Shown: piece after piece, positions 29,433 through 39,842 of the stretch
How the letters are laid out: each line of letters begins with the position of its first letter
How positions within the stretch are numbered: position 1 is the first letter of the stretch
NCBI RefSeq assembly: GCF_041429775.1
Contig: NZ_CP163421.1
Coordinates: 2,319,001 to 2,383,000 of the forward strand
DNA: 64,000 nt
Source: Glycocaulis abyssi
GTDB lineage: Bacteria > Pseudomonadota > Alphaproteobacteria > Caulobacterales > Maricaulaceae
Direction of reading: 5' to 3'
Program-made: the position numbers and the translations under genes
Notes under the pieces: generated by a model
Told to the model about the DNA's origin: nothing
Databases searched by the model: none
The model's input: only the letters and a program-made list of their open reading frames with translations

Positions 29433-31868
29433 ATGAAATTCACCCTCTCCTGGCTCAAGGAACATCTTGAGACCGACAAAACGCTTACCGAAATCGCCGA
29501 TGCGATGACGATGGCGGGCCTCGAGATCGAGCACATCGACAACCCGGCTGACAGGCTGGCCGCGTTCACGGTCGCGCACGTGAAAGATGCCCAGCCGCAC
29601 CCGGATGCGGACAAGCTGCGCGTCTGCACTGTGGAAACGGTCGATGGCGTCAAGCAGATCGTCTGCGGCGCGCCCAATGCGCGCGCCGGCATGACGGCGA
29701 TCTATGCGCCGCTGGGCGCGTATATTCCGGGCCTCGACTTCGCGCTCGATGCCAAGCCGCGCAAGATTCGCGGCGTGGAAAGCCACGGCATGCTCTGCTC
29801 CACCAAGGAGCTGGAAGCGGGCGAAGACCATGACGGCATTGCCGACCTGACAGGCGACTGGGCCGTCGGCACACCGGCGGCCGAGGCTTTGGGCCTCAAT
29901 GATCCTGTCATCGACTTTGAAGTCACGCCCAACCGGCCTGACTGGCTGGGCGTGCACGGCATTGCCCGCGATCTTGCCGCTGCCGGTGTCGGTACGTTCA
30001 AGGACGAGACTGTTGCGCCGGTGAAGGGTTCCTTCCCCTGCCCGGTAAAAATCGAGACCGCATGGCCGGAAGCCTGCCCGGTGTTCGCCGGCCGGGTGGT
30101 TCGGGGCGTAAAGAATGGTCCGTCCCCGGAATGGCTGCAAAAGCGCCTCAAAGCGATAGGTCTTCGCCCGATCAATACGCTCGCTGATATCACCAATCTC
30201 ATCTCGCATGAGCGCGCGCGTCCTTTGCATGTCTATGATCTCTCCAAGATCGGAACGACCATTCGTGCTAGACGTGGTGGTGTCTTCAATCTCACAAAGG
30301 ATGGTGAGGTGATGCCCGGAACTGAGCGTCCGGAATACCTGGATGCGCTCGACGGCGGAAAGTACGTCCTCCGCCCCCACCATTGCGTTATCGCCGATGA
30401 TACTAGGGCTCTCGGCCTTGGCGGCGTTATGGGCGGCGAGTACTCCGGCTGCTCTGGCACTACCGTTGACGTCTTCATCGAAAGCGCCTGGTTTGAGCCA
30501 TCCATAATCCGCACGACCGGTCGTGAGACGGGCATCATCTCCGATGCGCGCTATCGTTTTGAGCGCGGCGTGGATACCGGTTCCGTCCTCCCCGGTCTGG
30601 AGCTCGCCACCCGCCTGATCCTGGAGCTGTGCGGCGGTGAGGCGTCTGAAATTTATGTGGCGGGCGAAATTCCGGCTGATCCGGCACCGATTCAGTTCGA
30701 TCCTGTGCGCGTGGGCCGTCTTACCGGTCTCGACATGTCGCATGACCGCATCGCCAATATCCTCACCGCTCTGGGCTTTGGCGTGGATCGGGCAGGCCCG
30801 GTATGGACAGTGACCGTGCCGAGCTGGCGGCGTGACTGTACCCAGGGCGCAGACCTGATCGAGGAAGTGGCCCGTATCGAAGGTTATGACCGCCTGCCCG
30901 CAACCAGCCTGAAGCGTCCTGCCGGGCGGTTTGAAGCGCCTGCCACGCCGATGCAGAACCGCGTGCGTGCGGCGCGCCGGGCTGCGGCCAACCGGGGTTA
31001 TCAGGAAGCTGTCACCTGGTCGTTCTGCCGGGAGGATCAGGCCGCACTTTTCGGTGGGCACGGGACGGGGCTCAAGCTCGCCAATCCGATTTCCTCGGAG
31101 CTGGATGTGATGCGCCCCACCGCGCTGATCCATCTCCTCCTGTCCTTGCAGAAAAGCCTCGACAAGGGGCTGGCCGATCCGCGCTATTTCGAGGCCGGGC
31201 CGATCTATCTGGATGATAGCCCCACCGGGCAGCGCACCGTGGTGTCGCTGGTTCGCCAGGCCGAAACCGTCCGTGACTGGAAAAGCGCCAGCAAGCCGGA
31301 CGTGTTCGACGCCAAGGCCGATGCGCTGGCCGTTCTCGAGGCGGCCGGTGCGCCGGTTGCCAATCTGCAGGCCGCGCCCGAAGCGCGCTCCTGGTGGCAT
31401 CCCGGCCGGTCCGGCGTCCTGCGCCTGGGTCCGAAAAATATCCTCGCCGAGTTTGGCGAGATCCATCCCGGTGTCCTGAAAACCCTCGGCGTGGAGGGCC
31501 GGGTGCTGGCCGTTGAGGCATTCCTCGATGCCATCCCGGCCTCGAAGGCGAAGGGACTGAAATCGCGTCCCGCCTTGCAGGTCTCCGATCTGATGGCGGT
31601 ACGGCGCGACTTTGCCTTCCTGACGCCGGAGAGCGTGCCAGCGGGCGATCTCATGCGGGCGCTGGCCGGAGCTGACAAGCAGCTTATCTCGGATGTGGCG
31701 CTGTTTGACCGCTATGCGGGCAAGGGCGTGCCGGAGGGCCATGTCTCGCTGGCGGTGGAAATTACCCTTCAGCCAACCGACAAGACGCTGACTGATGCCG
31801 AGATTGATGCGGTATCAAAGCGCATCATCGCGGCGGCTGAAAAGCAGGGCGCAAGGCTGAGAGGCTGA
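29433..31868 (+). CDS. pheT: phenylalanyl-tRNA synthetase beta subunit
   Basis: The 811-residue beta subunit. Domains in order: the N-terminal and tRNA-binding OB fold (KDAQPHPDADKLRVC), the B3/B4 editing domain (GLGGVMGGEYSGC...DARYRFERGVD), the B5 domain (RDCTQGADLIEEVARIEGYDRLP), the inactive synthetase-like core and the C-terminal anticodon-binding domain (FDRYAGKGVPEGHVSLAVEITLQP). The start lacks a good ribosome site. The 154 bases upstream hold no gene I can support. Confidence 0.97.
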   Translation: MKFTLSWLKEHLETDKTLTEIADAMTMAGLEIEHIDNPADRLAAFTVAHVKDAQPHPDADKLRVCTVETVDGVKQIVCGAPNARAGMTAIYAPLGAYIPGLDFALDAKPRKIRGVESHGMLCSTKELEAGEDHDGIADLTGDWAVGTPAAEALGLNDPVIDFEVTPNRPDWLGVHGIARDLAAAGVGTFKDETVAPVKGSFPCPVKIETAWPEACPVFAGRVVRGVKNGPSPEWLQKRLKAIGLRPINTLADITNLISHERARPLHVYDLSKIGTTIRARRGGVFNLTKDGEVMPGTERPEYLDALDGGKYVLRPHHCVIADDTRALGLGGVMGGEYSGCSGTTVDVFIESAWFEPSIIRTTGRETGIISDARYRFERGVDTGSVLPGLELATRLILELCGGEASEIYVAGEIPADPAPIQFDPVRVGRLTGLDMSHDRIANILTALGFGVDRAGPVWTVTVPSWRRDCTQGADLIEEVARIEGYDRLPATSLKRPAGRFEAPATPMQNRVRAARRAAANRGYQEAVTWSFCREDQAALFGGHGTGLKLANPISSELDVMRPTALIHLLLSLQKSLDKGLADPRYFEAGPIYLDDSPTGQRTVVSLVRQAETVRDWKSASKPDVFDAKADALAVLEAAGAPVANLQAAPEARSWWHPGRSGVLRLGPKNILAEFGEIHPGVLKTLGVEGRVLAVEAFLDAIPASKAKGLKSRPALQVSDLMAVRRDFAFLTPESVPAGDLMRALAGADKQLISDVALFDRYAGKGVPEGHVSLAVEITLQPTDKTLTDAEIDAVSKRIIAAAEKQGARLRG

Positions 31869-31888
31869 TGGCCTGCTCGGGCACGCAA

Positions 31889-31912
31889 ATCCCCCGCCCT
31901 TGGGCGGGGGAT
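31889..31912. terminator. hairpin between convergent pheT and eipA
   Basis: An 11-bp perfect stem ATCCCCCGCCC / GGGCGGGGGAT with a two-base minimal loop, centred between two convergent genes. It lacks a strong U-run; likely a shared transcription barrier. Confidence 0.6.
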
Positions 31913-31922
31913 GGCGATATGC

Positions 31923-32573
31923 CTAGAAGGGCAGGATATTACGGCGGCGCGAATAGGCCAGATAGCCCACATTCGCACCGGCGCGGAAACCGACGCCAGA
32001 GCGGATCGGGGCCAGCGTGATATAGTCGGCGCGCTGATAGTTCACGCCCATCCCGGCCACGAAATAGGCCGTGCCTTCGACACCCGGAAAGCGCTGATAG
32101 ATCCGGTCAGGCTGGTCGAGATTATAGACGAGGGTAAAGACCCGGCTGGCATTGCCGCCGGCATCAAACCCGACCGACGGCCCCTGCCAGTACACCCGCT
32201 GGGTGCCGGTCTCGCCGCGCAGGACCATATCGCCCTGGCCATAACGCAGGCCGACACCGACCGCGCCGGACGCCTCTTCACCGATGATATAGCCGACCGG
32301 CTCGCCCAGATCGGAGAAGATGCGCTCCACCAGAACACCGGCGGCTTCAGCCGTGACGCCGAAGAAGTCCGACACGGCCTCAACGATCTCGGTGCTGGTA
32401 TAGGTTTCGCGCTCGGACTGGACTTGCGCGTCCGGCTCAGCGGCAGGCTGGGCGGGTTGGCTTTGCGCGGTATTGGCCGGAGCCGAGGCGCAGGCAGCCA
32501 TGACCATGCCAAAAGCAGCGGCAATGGCCGCAAGCCGGGCATCACGGCTGGAAATCGAGGTAAGGCGCATCAT
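31923..32573 (-). CDS. eipA: EipA family (DUF1134) envelope protein
   Basis: A 216-residue periplasmic protein. The signal region ends at VMAAC, possibly a lipobox. A Pro/Ala-rich linker is followed by the DUF1134 core: EIVEAVSDFFGVTAEAAG, GAVGVGLRYGQG, VYWQGPSVGFDAGGNASRVFTLVYNL and VGYLAYSRRRNILPF. Brucella EipA supports envelope integrity, and its gene is activated directly by CtrA. ATG 32573 has GGAG nine bases upstream. A perfect CtrA box lies at 32657-32671. Confidence 0.9.
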   Translation of the reverse strand: MMRLTSISSRDARLAAIAAAFGMVMAACASAPANTAQSQPAQPAAEPDAQVQSERETYTSTEIVEAVSDFFGVTAEAAGVLVERIFSDLGEPVGYIIGEEASGAVGVGLRYGQGDMVLRGETGTQRVYWQGPSVGFDAGGNASRVFTLVYNLDQPDRIYQRFPGVEGTAYFVAGMGVNYQRADYITLAPIRSGVGFRAGANVGYLAYSRRRNILPF

Positions 32574-32656
32574 GGTAATCTCCGCGAAAGACGGGCAGGG
32601 CCGGGACCGGCCCACCACCTGTCAGCCCCCTTCCGTCCATCCATGCTGCGCCTTGG

Positions 32657-32671
32657 TTAAGGCGCAATTAA
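32657..32671 (-). promoter_or_regulatory. CtrA box upstream of eipA
   Basis: Perfect TTAA-N7-TTAA, reading TTAA-TTGCGCC-TTAA on the minus strand, 84-98 bases before the eipA ATG. The promoter-proximal position and known CtrA control of the Brucella homologue support function. Confidence 0.78.
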
Positions 32672-32729
32672 GGACAGGGCGGACCGGGCAGGCTTCCCCG
32701 AAGAATGCGCGAGTGCGCCAGTTCGTTCC

Positions 32730-33191
32730 CTACTGGGCGGGCTGGATATCCTCGCCTGCAGGCGGCGCCATCTGGAAGCTGGACATGGTGTTGAAGCTGA
32801 CAAACAGCATATGCAGTTCCGGCGACAGGTTTTCGGGCAGATGGGCTTTGAGCGAATCCGTTGTCAGGGCGAACGCGCCCGCACCATCCCCTGATGCCGT
32901 GCGCGCATAGGCCATGGCCCAGCCGCCAAACACCCTCTCCCCGGCGCTGCCAGACAGGACACGCACGACGCCGCTATGGCGGGTGTCCTTGCATATGGAG
33001 CCAAATACCCGCTCCACGCTGTCAGGCGGGCCTTCGAGCAATTGCATGAAATTGAAGCCGTTAAATATCAGAAGTCCGGTTATGTCTTCTGCTTCGTTGC
33101 GGGCACGCGCCGTGTCCACAATGGCATCAATATCGGTCAGCATAAGGTCCGGATGGGCCGTGCTGACATACACCAGGCGCGAAATATTCAT
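32730..33191 (-). CDS. short BLUF blue-light photoreceptor
   Basis: A 153-residue FAD-binding blue-light sensor. Y8, N32 and Q50 fall exactly where the photocycle residues Tyr, Asn and Gln lie in AppA (Y21, N45, Q63, offset 13), and W91 and M93 match W104 and M106. The BLUF domain fills residues 1-95, leaving a tail of about 55 residues and no enzymatic output domain. Such short BLUF proteins act through protein partners. No partner is evident; neighbours are eipA and lepA. Confidence 0.93.
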   Translation of the reverse strand: MNISRLVYVSTAHPDLMLTDIDAIVDTARARNEAEDITGLLIFNGFNFMQLLEGPPDSVERVFGSICKDTRHSGVVRVLSGSAGERVFGGWAMAYARTASGDGAGAFALTTDSLKAHLPENLSPELHMLFVSFNTMSSFQMAPPAGEDIQPAQ

Positions 33192-33337
33192 GGATATCCT
33201 TGTCGGGCGGACTCTCGCCCCCTGTCACACCCGATCCCGGTAACAGATAAGCCGCAAATCGTGACGATTTAAAGTCCCGCATGCCGTGCCGCGCAATGCG
33301 CTTGGCGCAAGGCCCTTGCGGTGCTACTTCCCCGCCC

Positions 33338-35146
<1,809 letters not shown>

Positions 35147-35154
35147 GGGGACGT

Positions 35155-36084
35155 ATGGCAGACTTTGACGCACCCGTATTCAAGATTCTGGCCAATAACG
35201 ATACTGGTGCCGCAAGTGGCCACCAAGGAGGTCTTGTTGTCCCCAAGGCACTTGAACAATACTTTCCGCGCCTGACGGGAGAGACTTCTGCTGAAACTCC
35301 CACACTTGACGCGAATGTTACGCTTGAACTTTGGGTAGGCCCTCAACGTCTGGCTATCGTGCAAAGCCGATATCAATTTCAGACGTGGGGCGGTGAACGT
35401 AGTCCAGAACGCAGACTTACCGGAGGGTTCTCTGATTGGCGAAACCAGGCCAAGGGAGGAGATGTTGCGATCTTCAAGCGTAGCTTGGACGATGAGTACT
35501 ATTACCAACTCACGCTCATCCGGTCGGAGGAACTGACCGACGAATTGGCTCACGCTATTGCTGGCCGGAAATTTGGCGTTTTGCACCCCGAACAAGCCCC
35601 GACCGCCAACGAAGAGATCGATGAAGCTGAAAACCAGCTATTGACCAGCGAACGCCCCCAGCCACTGTTCGTGGAACGTGAACAACGCGATACGTCCGCC
35701 CGGCGACCAGTTAGATCGTATGCGTTCAGAGGCGCGGTCATTAAGGCTTATGGCGGACTTTGCTCCGTGACCGGCGAAGCAATATTTTCACCCTCCGGGG
35801 CATCCAGTTGTGATGCTGCGCACATCATTCCGGTTGAGGCCGGCGGCGCAGATGTGCTGGGGAACGGAATTTGTCTTAGAAAAGACCTACATTGGGCATT
35901 TGATAACGGTCTCTGGACGGTTTCGAAAGAACGGAAGGTCCTAGTGTCCTCAAAACTTGATCAGGAGCGGAACAAGCTATTGACCAAGCTGGCCAATTCG
36001 TCACTGTTGCTGCCTAAATCGAAAACATGGCACCCCGTCGACGAGGCGCTTAACTGGCACAACGAGAACCGATTTCTCCGTTAG
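35155..36084 (+). CDS. putative type II restriction endonuclease: EcoRII-N/B3 domain plus HNH nuclease
   Basis: A 309-residue protein. Residues 5-150 resemble the EcoRII N-terminal effector-binding (B3-like) domain: LANNDTGAASGHQGGLVVPK, RLAIVQSRYQFQTWGGERSPERR and GDVAIFKRS. A charged linker leads to an HNH nuclease (about 200-270): CSVTGEAIF, CDAAHIIPVEAGG with the catalytic His region near 221, GNGICL and LHWAFD. Codon use is clearly less GC-rich than in lepA. The tail overlaps the convergent vsr gene by 35 bases. With vsr and the Dcm-like methyltransferase it forms a restriction-modification set probably recognising CCWGG (inference). Confidence 0.82.
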   Translation: MADFDAPVFKILANNDTGAASGHQGGLVVPKALEQYFPRLTGETSAETPTLDANVTLELWVGPQRLAIVQSRYQFQTWGGERSPERRLTGGFSDWRNQAKGGDVAIFKRSLDDEYYYQLTLIRSEELTDELAHAIAGRKFGVLHPEQAPTANEEIDEAENQLLTSERPQPLFVEREQRDTSARRPVRSYAFRGAVIKAYGGLCSVTGEAIFSPSGASSCDAAHIIPVEAGGADVLGNGICLRKDLHWAFDNGLWTVSKERKVLVSSKLDQERNKLLTKLANSSLLLPKSKTWHPVDEALNWHNENRFLR

Positions 36085-36505
36085 ACCGTTTTGATTGAAA
36101 AAAGTCTTCCAGCACAGCCAACTGGTTGGAAAGATTGCCTTGTTGTCGTAGAGCGCATTCCCAGCAGACGAAGGTTCGCCAACCGTCCAACTGAAGGGCG
36201 ACTATAGCCTCCGCGTCCCGCTCCCGGTTCCGCCCGATCTTCTCCCGCCAGAATTCTTCCCGTGTCTTGGGCCATTTGAACAGATGGCAGTCATGGCCGT
36301 GCCAGAAGCAGCCATGCACGAAGATGGCAACCCGGTATTTGGGCAGGACGATATCTGGCTTCCCCGGTAGATCCTTGCGGTGAAGCCGGAAACGGTATCC
36401 GCGTGCATGCAGCGCGCGCCGGACCAGCATTTCGGGCCGGGTATCCCTGCCCTTGATACCAGCCATCATCTGGCTGCGTTTTTCGCGAGAGACGATATCA
36501 GCCAT
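36050..36505 (-). CDS. vsr: very short patch repair endonuclease
   Basis: Nicks DNA at T:G mismatches made by deamination of 5-methylcytosine in Dcm-type sites. The 151-residue protein has SREKRSQMMAGIKGRDTRPEM, the catalytic Asp in LPGKPDIVLPKY (D51), and the zinc/active-site segment VHGCFWHGHDCHLFKWPKT. The ATG region overlaps the methyltransferase stop by 8 bases, giving translational coupling, as in many Dcm-Vsr pairs. Confidence 0.95.
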   Translation of the reverse strand: MADIVSREKRSQMMAGIKGRDTRPEMLVRRALHARGYRFRLHRKDLPGKPDIVLPKYRVAIFVHGCFWHGHDCHLFKWPKTREEFWREKIGRNRERDAEAIVALQLDGWRTFVCWECALRQQGNLSNQLAVLEDFFQSKRSNGEIGSRCAS

Positions 36506-37730
36506 CAGTGCCGGAACGCGGTGCCTGCTCCATATTCAGGCCAAGCGCGCGCTCCAGAAATGGCTCGACATGCCGCGCTACAGCTTCCACGGCAGGTACC
36601 ACAACAGAGTTGCCGAACTGGCGATAAGCTTGCGTGTCCGAAACAGGAATCTTCCATTCCCGCTCCCCACGCTCAAAACCCATCAGCCGGGCGCATTCGG
36701 TTGGCGTAAGCCGTCGCGGGCGCCCGACGGGCTGCTCGATCAGGATTTCCGAACCGTCCTTGTAGTAGCGGGCCGAGAGAGTGCGCGCGACATCCTGAGG
36801 GCCGCAGAGACCGAAGCCAAACCCGTTGCCTTGGCTGGCATGCTTTTCCTTGTAGCCTTGCAGATAGCCCCAAAGATGTTCGGTGAGGGTATATTTCGGG
36901 TCCACTTCATTGTGGGACTGGAGAATATCGCCCAGCACAGGCCATTCGGCTTCTGGCGGAATTTGCTTCCCGAAATCATCGAACTTGAAGCCGGTGTCTT
37001 CCCGGAAACCCACAATGAAGATGCGTTCGCGCTTCTGCGGCACCCATGGCCGGGCCGAAACCACACGCCAGTCGATGTGATAGCCCAACTCGTTCTCGAG
37101 CCGATCCTTTATTATGGCAAATGTCCGGCCCTTGTCGTGACGTTCCAGATTCTTGACATTCTCCAGCACGAAAGCGGCAGGCCGGTGGTGTTTGAGAATG
37201 TTGAGGACATCGAAGAACAGGTTTCCCTGCTCTTCGCACTCAAAGCCGTGCGCCCGGCCCAGTGCGTTCTTCTTGGATACGCCCGCAATGGAGAAGGGTT
37301 GGCATGGGAAGCCGGCCAGCAACAAGTCGTGTGCCGGGATCAATGACGGATCGGCACTATAGGGCCGGATATCACCCGCATACTGGTGGGTGAACGGGTC
37401 ATCCTGAAAGTTGGCCTTGTAAGTTTGCATGGCGAACCGGTCCCACTCGCTGGTGAAGACGCAGTGCCCGCCTATGGACTCAAAACCAAGGCGCAAGCCG
37501 CCAATGCCGGCAAACAGGTCGATGAAGCGGAACCGGTCAGAGGGCTTTGATTGCTTCGCCTTTCCAGCAGATGCGATGCTCCTGAGCAGGGTTAGTTCCC
37601 CTTGCCTTGGCAGGCTTTCGCCGCGCTCGTACCGGTAAGCTGTGGCAGACGAAACGCCCAGCAAGGCCGCAATCTCGTTGACCGGCATACCGAGCGAGTG
37701 GCGCAAAGCAGAAAATTCGGTCTGGTTCAT
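36498..37730 (-). CDS. Dcm/EcoRII-type DNA cytosine-5 methyltransferase with N-terminal HTH
   Basis: A 410-residue methyltransferase. Residues 1-50 form an Xre-like helix-turn-helix (VNEIAALLGVSSATAYRYERGE). The catalytic core shows motif I DLFAGIGGLRLGFE (71-84), motif IV with PCQ at 142-144 (catalytic C143), motif VI ENV near 190, motif VIII QKRERIFIVGF and motif X YRQFGNSVVVP. The target-recognition part (GNGFGFGLCGPQDVARTLSARYYKDGSEIL) closely resembles Dcm and M.EcoRII, so CCWGG is predicted. The HTH may let it control its own promoter. A LexA-type box is at 37785-37799. Confidence 0.93.
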   Translation of the reverse strand: MNQTEFSALRHSLGMPVNEIAALLGVSSATAYRYERGESLPRQGELTLLRSIASAGKAKQSKPSDRFRFIDLFAGIGGLRLGFESIGGHCVFTSEWDRFAMQTYKANFQDDPFTHQYAGDIRPYSADPSLIPAHDLLLAGFPCQPFSIAGVSKKNALGRAHGFECEEQGNLFFDVLNILKHHRPAAFVLENVKNLERHDKGRTFAIIKDRLENELGYHIDWRVVSARPWVPQKRERIFIVGFREDTGFKFDDFGKQIPPEAEWPVLGDILQSHNEVDPKYTLTEHLWGYLQGYKEKHASQGNGFGFGLCGPQDVARTLSARYYKDGSEILIEQPVGRPRRLTPTECARLMGFERGEREWKIPVSDTQAYRQFGNSVVVPAVEAVARHVEPFLERALGLNMEQAPRSGTDG

Positions 37731-37752
37731 GTAACACCGCTAGGCTGATTTG

Positions 37753-37765
37753 TGTCAGGATGACA
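37753..37765. promoter_or_regulatory. small dyad upstream of methyltransferase gene
   Basis: TGTCA-GGA-TGACA, 23-35 bases before the ATG. An outer pair CATGTAAC (37728-37735) / GTTACATG (37778-37785) brackets it. Candidate operator for the methyltransferase's own HTH; unproven. Confidence 0.4.
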
Positions 37766-37784
37766 ATATCCAACACAGTTACAT

Positions 37785-37799
37785 GTTCTTTTTATGTTC
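37785..37799 (+). promoter_or_regulatory. LexA-type box (GTTC-N7-GTTC) upstream of R-M operon
   Basis: GTTC-TTTTTAT-GTTC, the alphaproteobacterial SOS box form, 55-69 bases before the methyltransferase ATG. It matches the box upstream of comM (GTTC-TTTTCTT-GTTC, minus strand) at 13 of 15 bases. Confidence 0.6.
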
Positions 37800-37810
37800 T
37801 CAACACAAAA

Positions 37811-37839
37811 AACGCCGCCGGATCGTCTCCGGCGGCGTT
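37811..37839 (-). terminator. Rho-independent terminator of the PCu(A)C gene
   Basis: A 12-bp perfect stem (37811-37822 with 37828-37839) and 5-base loop. On the minus strand it is followed by a T6 run, about 20 bases after the stop codon at 37859. Confidence 0.93.
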
Positions 37840-37858
37840 CTGCGTTCAGCTGGCGTGT

Positions 37859-38533
37859 CTACTCGCCTGCGTCTTCTTCGGGTGCGGGCTCGTGATAATC
37901 GCCGCGCTGGTGGGCGTCGCCATGATCCATGCCAGAGTGGTCCATGCCGGCATGCGGATCAGCGGGCCCGGCATCGGCTTCCGGCGCGGTGAAGCTAAGC
38001 GGCAGGCGCACCGTGCTGGTGGCCCCGCTGGCAAACTCCAGCGTCATTTCCATTTCGCCATCAAGGCTCGCGGTATCGACGCCGAAAATCATCATATGAT
38101 CGCCGCCCGGAGCAAGGCTGACCGTTTCGCCGGCAGGCAGGTCAATGGCTTCCACCTGGCGCATGCGCATCACCTCGCCATCATCCTCCATCGTGTGGAG
38201 TTCCACGCGGGCGGCAATCGGCGAGCTCGCACCGACCAGCTGGTCATCCTCTGCGCCTGCGCGCAAGGAGACATAGCCTGCCGTGACATCGCGGCCCGCA
38301 GGCGGGGTGCGCACCCAGCCAGAGAGAAGCGTGGGCGCGGCCACTTCCGGCGCTGCATCCTGTATATCGCTGGCAGGCTCGGCCTCGTGAGCGGCGGGGG
38401 TGGTTTCGGGCGCCTCATCTACGCTCCCCGGAGCAGCCGCGTCACCGCAGGCTGCCAGCAGCAGTGCAGCCAGCGAGACAGCGCCCAGCCGGGTGGCCGT
38501 GGCGGGAGAGGCAGGGGTACGGATAAGCGTCAT
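37859..38533 (-). CDS. PCu(A)C copper chaperone lipoprotein
   Basis: A 224-residue lipoprotein (lipobox LAAC, Cys near 29) with an acidic Ala/Pro linker and a PCu(A)C domain. The copper ligands appear in ELHTMEDDGEVMRMRQV and DHMMIFG, matching the H-M-x10-M-x21-H-x-M pattern. The C-terminus is unusual: a His/Met/Asp-rich tail (DPHAGMDHSGMDHGDAHQRG) likely to add Cu-binding sites. The family delivers Cu(I) to cytochrome oxidase CuA. No oxidase genes are in view. The 168 bases between it and trpS hold no supportable gene. Confidence 0.9.
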   Translation of the reverse strand: MTLIRTPASPATATRLGAVSLAALLLAACGDAAAPGSVDEAPETTPAAHEAEPASDIQDAAPEVAAPTLLSGWVRTPPAGRDVTAGYVSLRAGAEDDQLVGASSPIAARVELHTMEDDGEVMRMRQVEAIDLPAGETVSLAPGGDHMMIFGVDTASLDGEMEMTLEFASGATSTVRLPLSFTAPEADAGPADPHAGMDHSGMDHGDAHQRGDYHEPAPEEDAGE

Positions 38534-38701
38534 TTCAATATCTCCAGAGGGCTGGCGCGAAACGGTACAGGACGGCAGGGCCTTGCGCGCTGACGGGTCT
38601 GGCCGCGCCCGCGAGGACCAATGCGCGCATCGTCCATATAGGTGTCGCGCGCCGGCCCGGCAGGCAAGCCCTGCAGGAAAATTTCGTGGCCCTCGCGGCG
38701 A

Positions 38702-39745
38702 TCAGCCGCGCCAATAGCCCACAAGATCACGCGCCTCGGCGATCACCGGCTCGGCCACCGCACGGGCCTTTTCGGCCCCTGCGGCGAGGATGCGGTCGAT
38801 CTCGGCGCGGTCAGACAGAAGGCGCGCATAAGTGTCTGAAATGGGGCTGAGGAACTCTACCGCCACTTCGGCCAGGCGCGGCTTGAACACGCCAAAGCCC
38901 TGACCGCCAAACTCGTCCAGCACGGCCTGGCTGCTGGTGCCGGTCAGCGCCGCATAGATGCCGACGAGATTCTTCGCTTCCGGGCGGCCTTCCAGCTCCT
39001 TGGTGCTGGCGGGCAGGGCTTCCGGATCGGTCTTGGCCTTCCTGATCTTGCGCGCAATCGCGTCGGCATCGTCAGCCAGATTGATGCGGGAATTGTCGCT
39101 CGGATCGGATTTCGACATCTTCGCACTGCCGTCCTTGAGCGACATGATGCGCGCGCCATCGGGCATGATGACGGGTTCCGGCAGCGGAAACACGGCCTCG
39201 CCCTTGCCAAAGTCGCGGTTGAAGCGCGCGGCGATGTCGCGCGACAGCTCCAGATGCTGCTTCTGGTCCTCGCCGACGGGCACATGGGTTGCCTTGTAGA
39301 CGAGGATGTCAGCGGCCTGCAGGACCGGATAGGTGAACAGGCCGACGCTCGCGCGCTCGGCGTCCTTGCCCGCCTTGTCCTTGAACTGCGTCATGCGCTC
39401 CAGCCAGCCAAGCCGGGCCACACAATTGAAGATCCAGGCAAGCTCTGCGTGTTCACGCACAGACGACTGGGCAAAGACGGCGCTGCGCGACGGGTCGACG
39501 CCTGCGGCGAGATAGGCGGCTGCCACGTTGCGCACAGCATCGGGCAGGGCGGCCGGATCGTGCGGCATGGTCATGGCGTGCATGTCCACCACGCAGTAGA
39601 AGCAGGGCACGCCGCGCTCCTGCAGCGCCACCCAGTTCTTCAGCGCCCCCAGATAATTGCCAAGATGCAGCGCGCCGGTCGGCTGCATGCCCGACAGGAT
39701 ACGCTCAGGGCCTTTGTACTCGGTGGGGGTGTCGCTCATGGGCAT
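38702..39745 (-). CDS. trpS: tryptophanyl-tRNA synthetase
   Basis: Class I synthetase of 347 residues. The HIGH-type motif is in [15 protein letters not shown] (near residue 25) and KMSKS appears as [11 protein letters not shown]. ATGs at 39745 and 39739 are both possible; neither has a clear ribosome site. It is downstream of murJ on the same strand, 97 bases away. A murJ-trpS neighbourhood is common in alphaproteobacteria. Confidence 0.96.
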   Translation of the reverse strand: MPMSDTPTEYKGPERILSGMQPTGALHLGNYLGALKNWVALQERGVPCFYCVVDMHAMTMPHDPAALPDAVRNVAAAYLAAGVDPSRSAVFAQSSVREHAELAWIFNCVARLGWLERMTQFKDKAGKDAERASVGLFTYPVLQAADILVYKATHVPVGEDQKQHLELSRDIAARFNRDFGKGEAVFPLPEPVIMPDGARIMSLKDGSAKMSKSDPSDNSRINLADDADAIARKIRKAKTDPEALPASTKELEGRPEAKNLVGIYAALTGTSSQAVLDEFGGQGFGVFKPRLAEVAVEFLSPISDTYARLLSDRAEIDRILAAGAEKARAVAEPVIAEARDLVGYWRG

Positions 39746-39842
39746 GTGCTCGAATGAAGGAGGCAGGAAGTACCGCAGACAAACCTGCAGGAGGCGCCGG
39801 TTTAGCGGCGCTGACGGTCAGGCTCAAGGCGCAGGCGCGGCG

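Noticed and set aside
30200-30560. Stretch of pheT with slightly lower GC and a few rare codons
   Set aside because: The change is small, and the encoded B3/B4 editing domain is normal; not enough to claim recombination.
29409-31742. 777-codon minus-strand open frame across pheT
   Set aside because: Antisense to a clear pheT with all domains; low-complexity His/Arg-rich composition shows it is a shadow.
38530-38730. 66-residue minus-strand frame between the PCu(A)C gene and trpS
   Set aside because: It overlaps the trpS end, has no ribosome site, and its Arg/Pro-rich sequence resembles no family.
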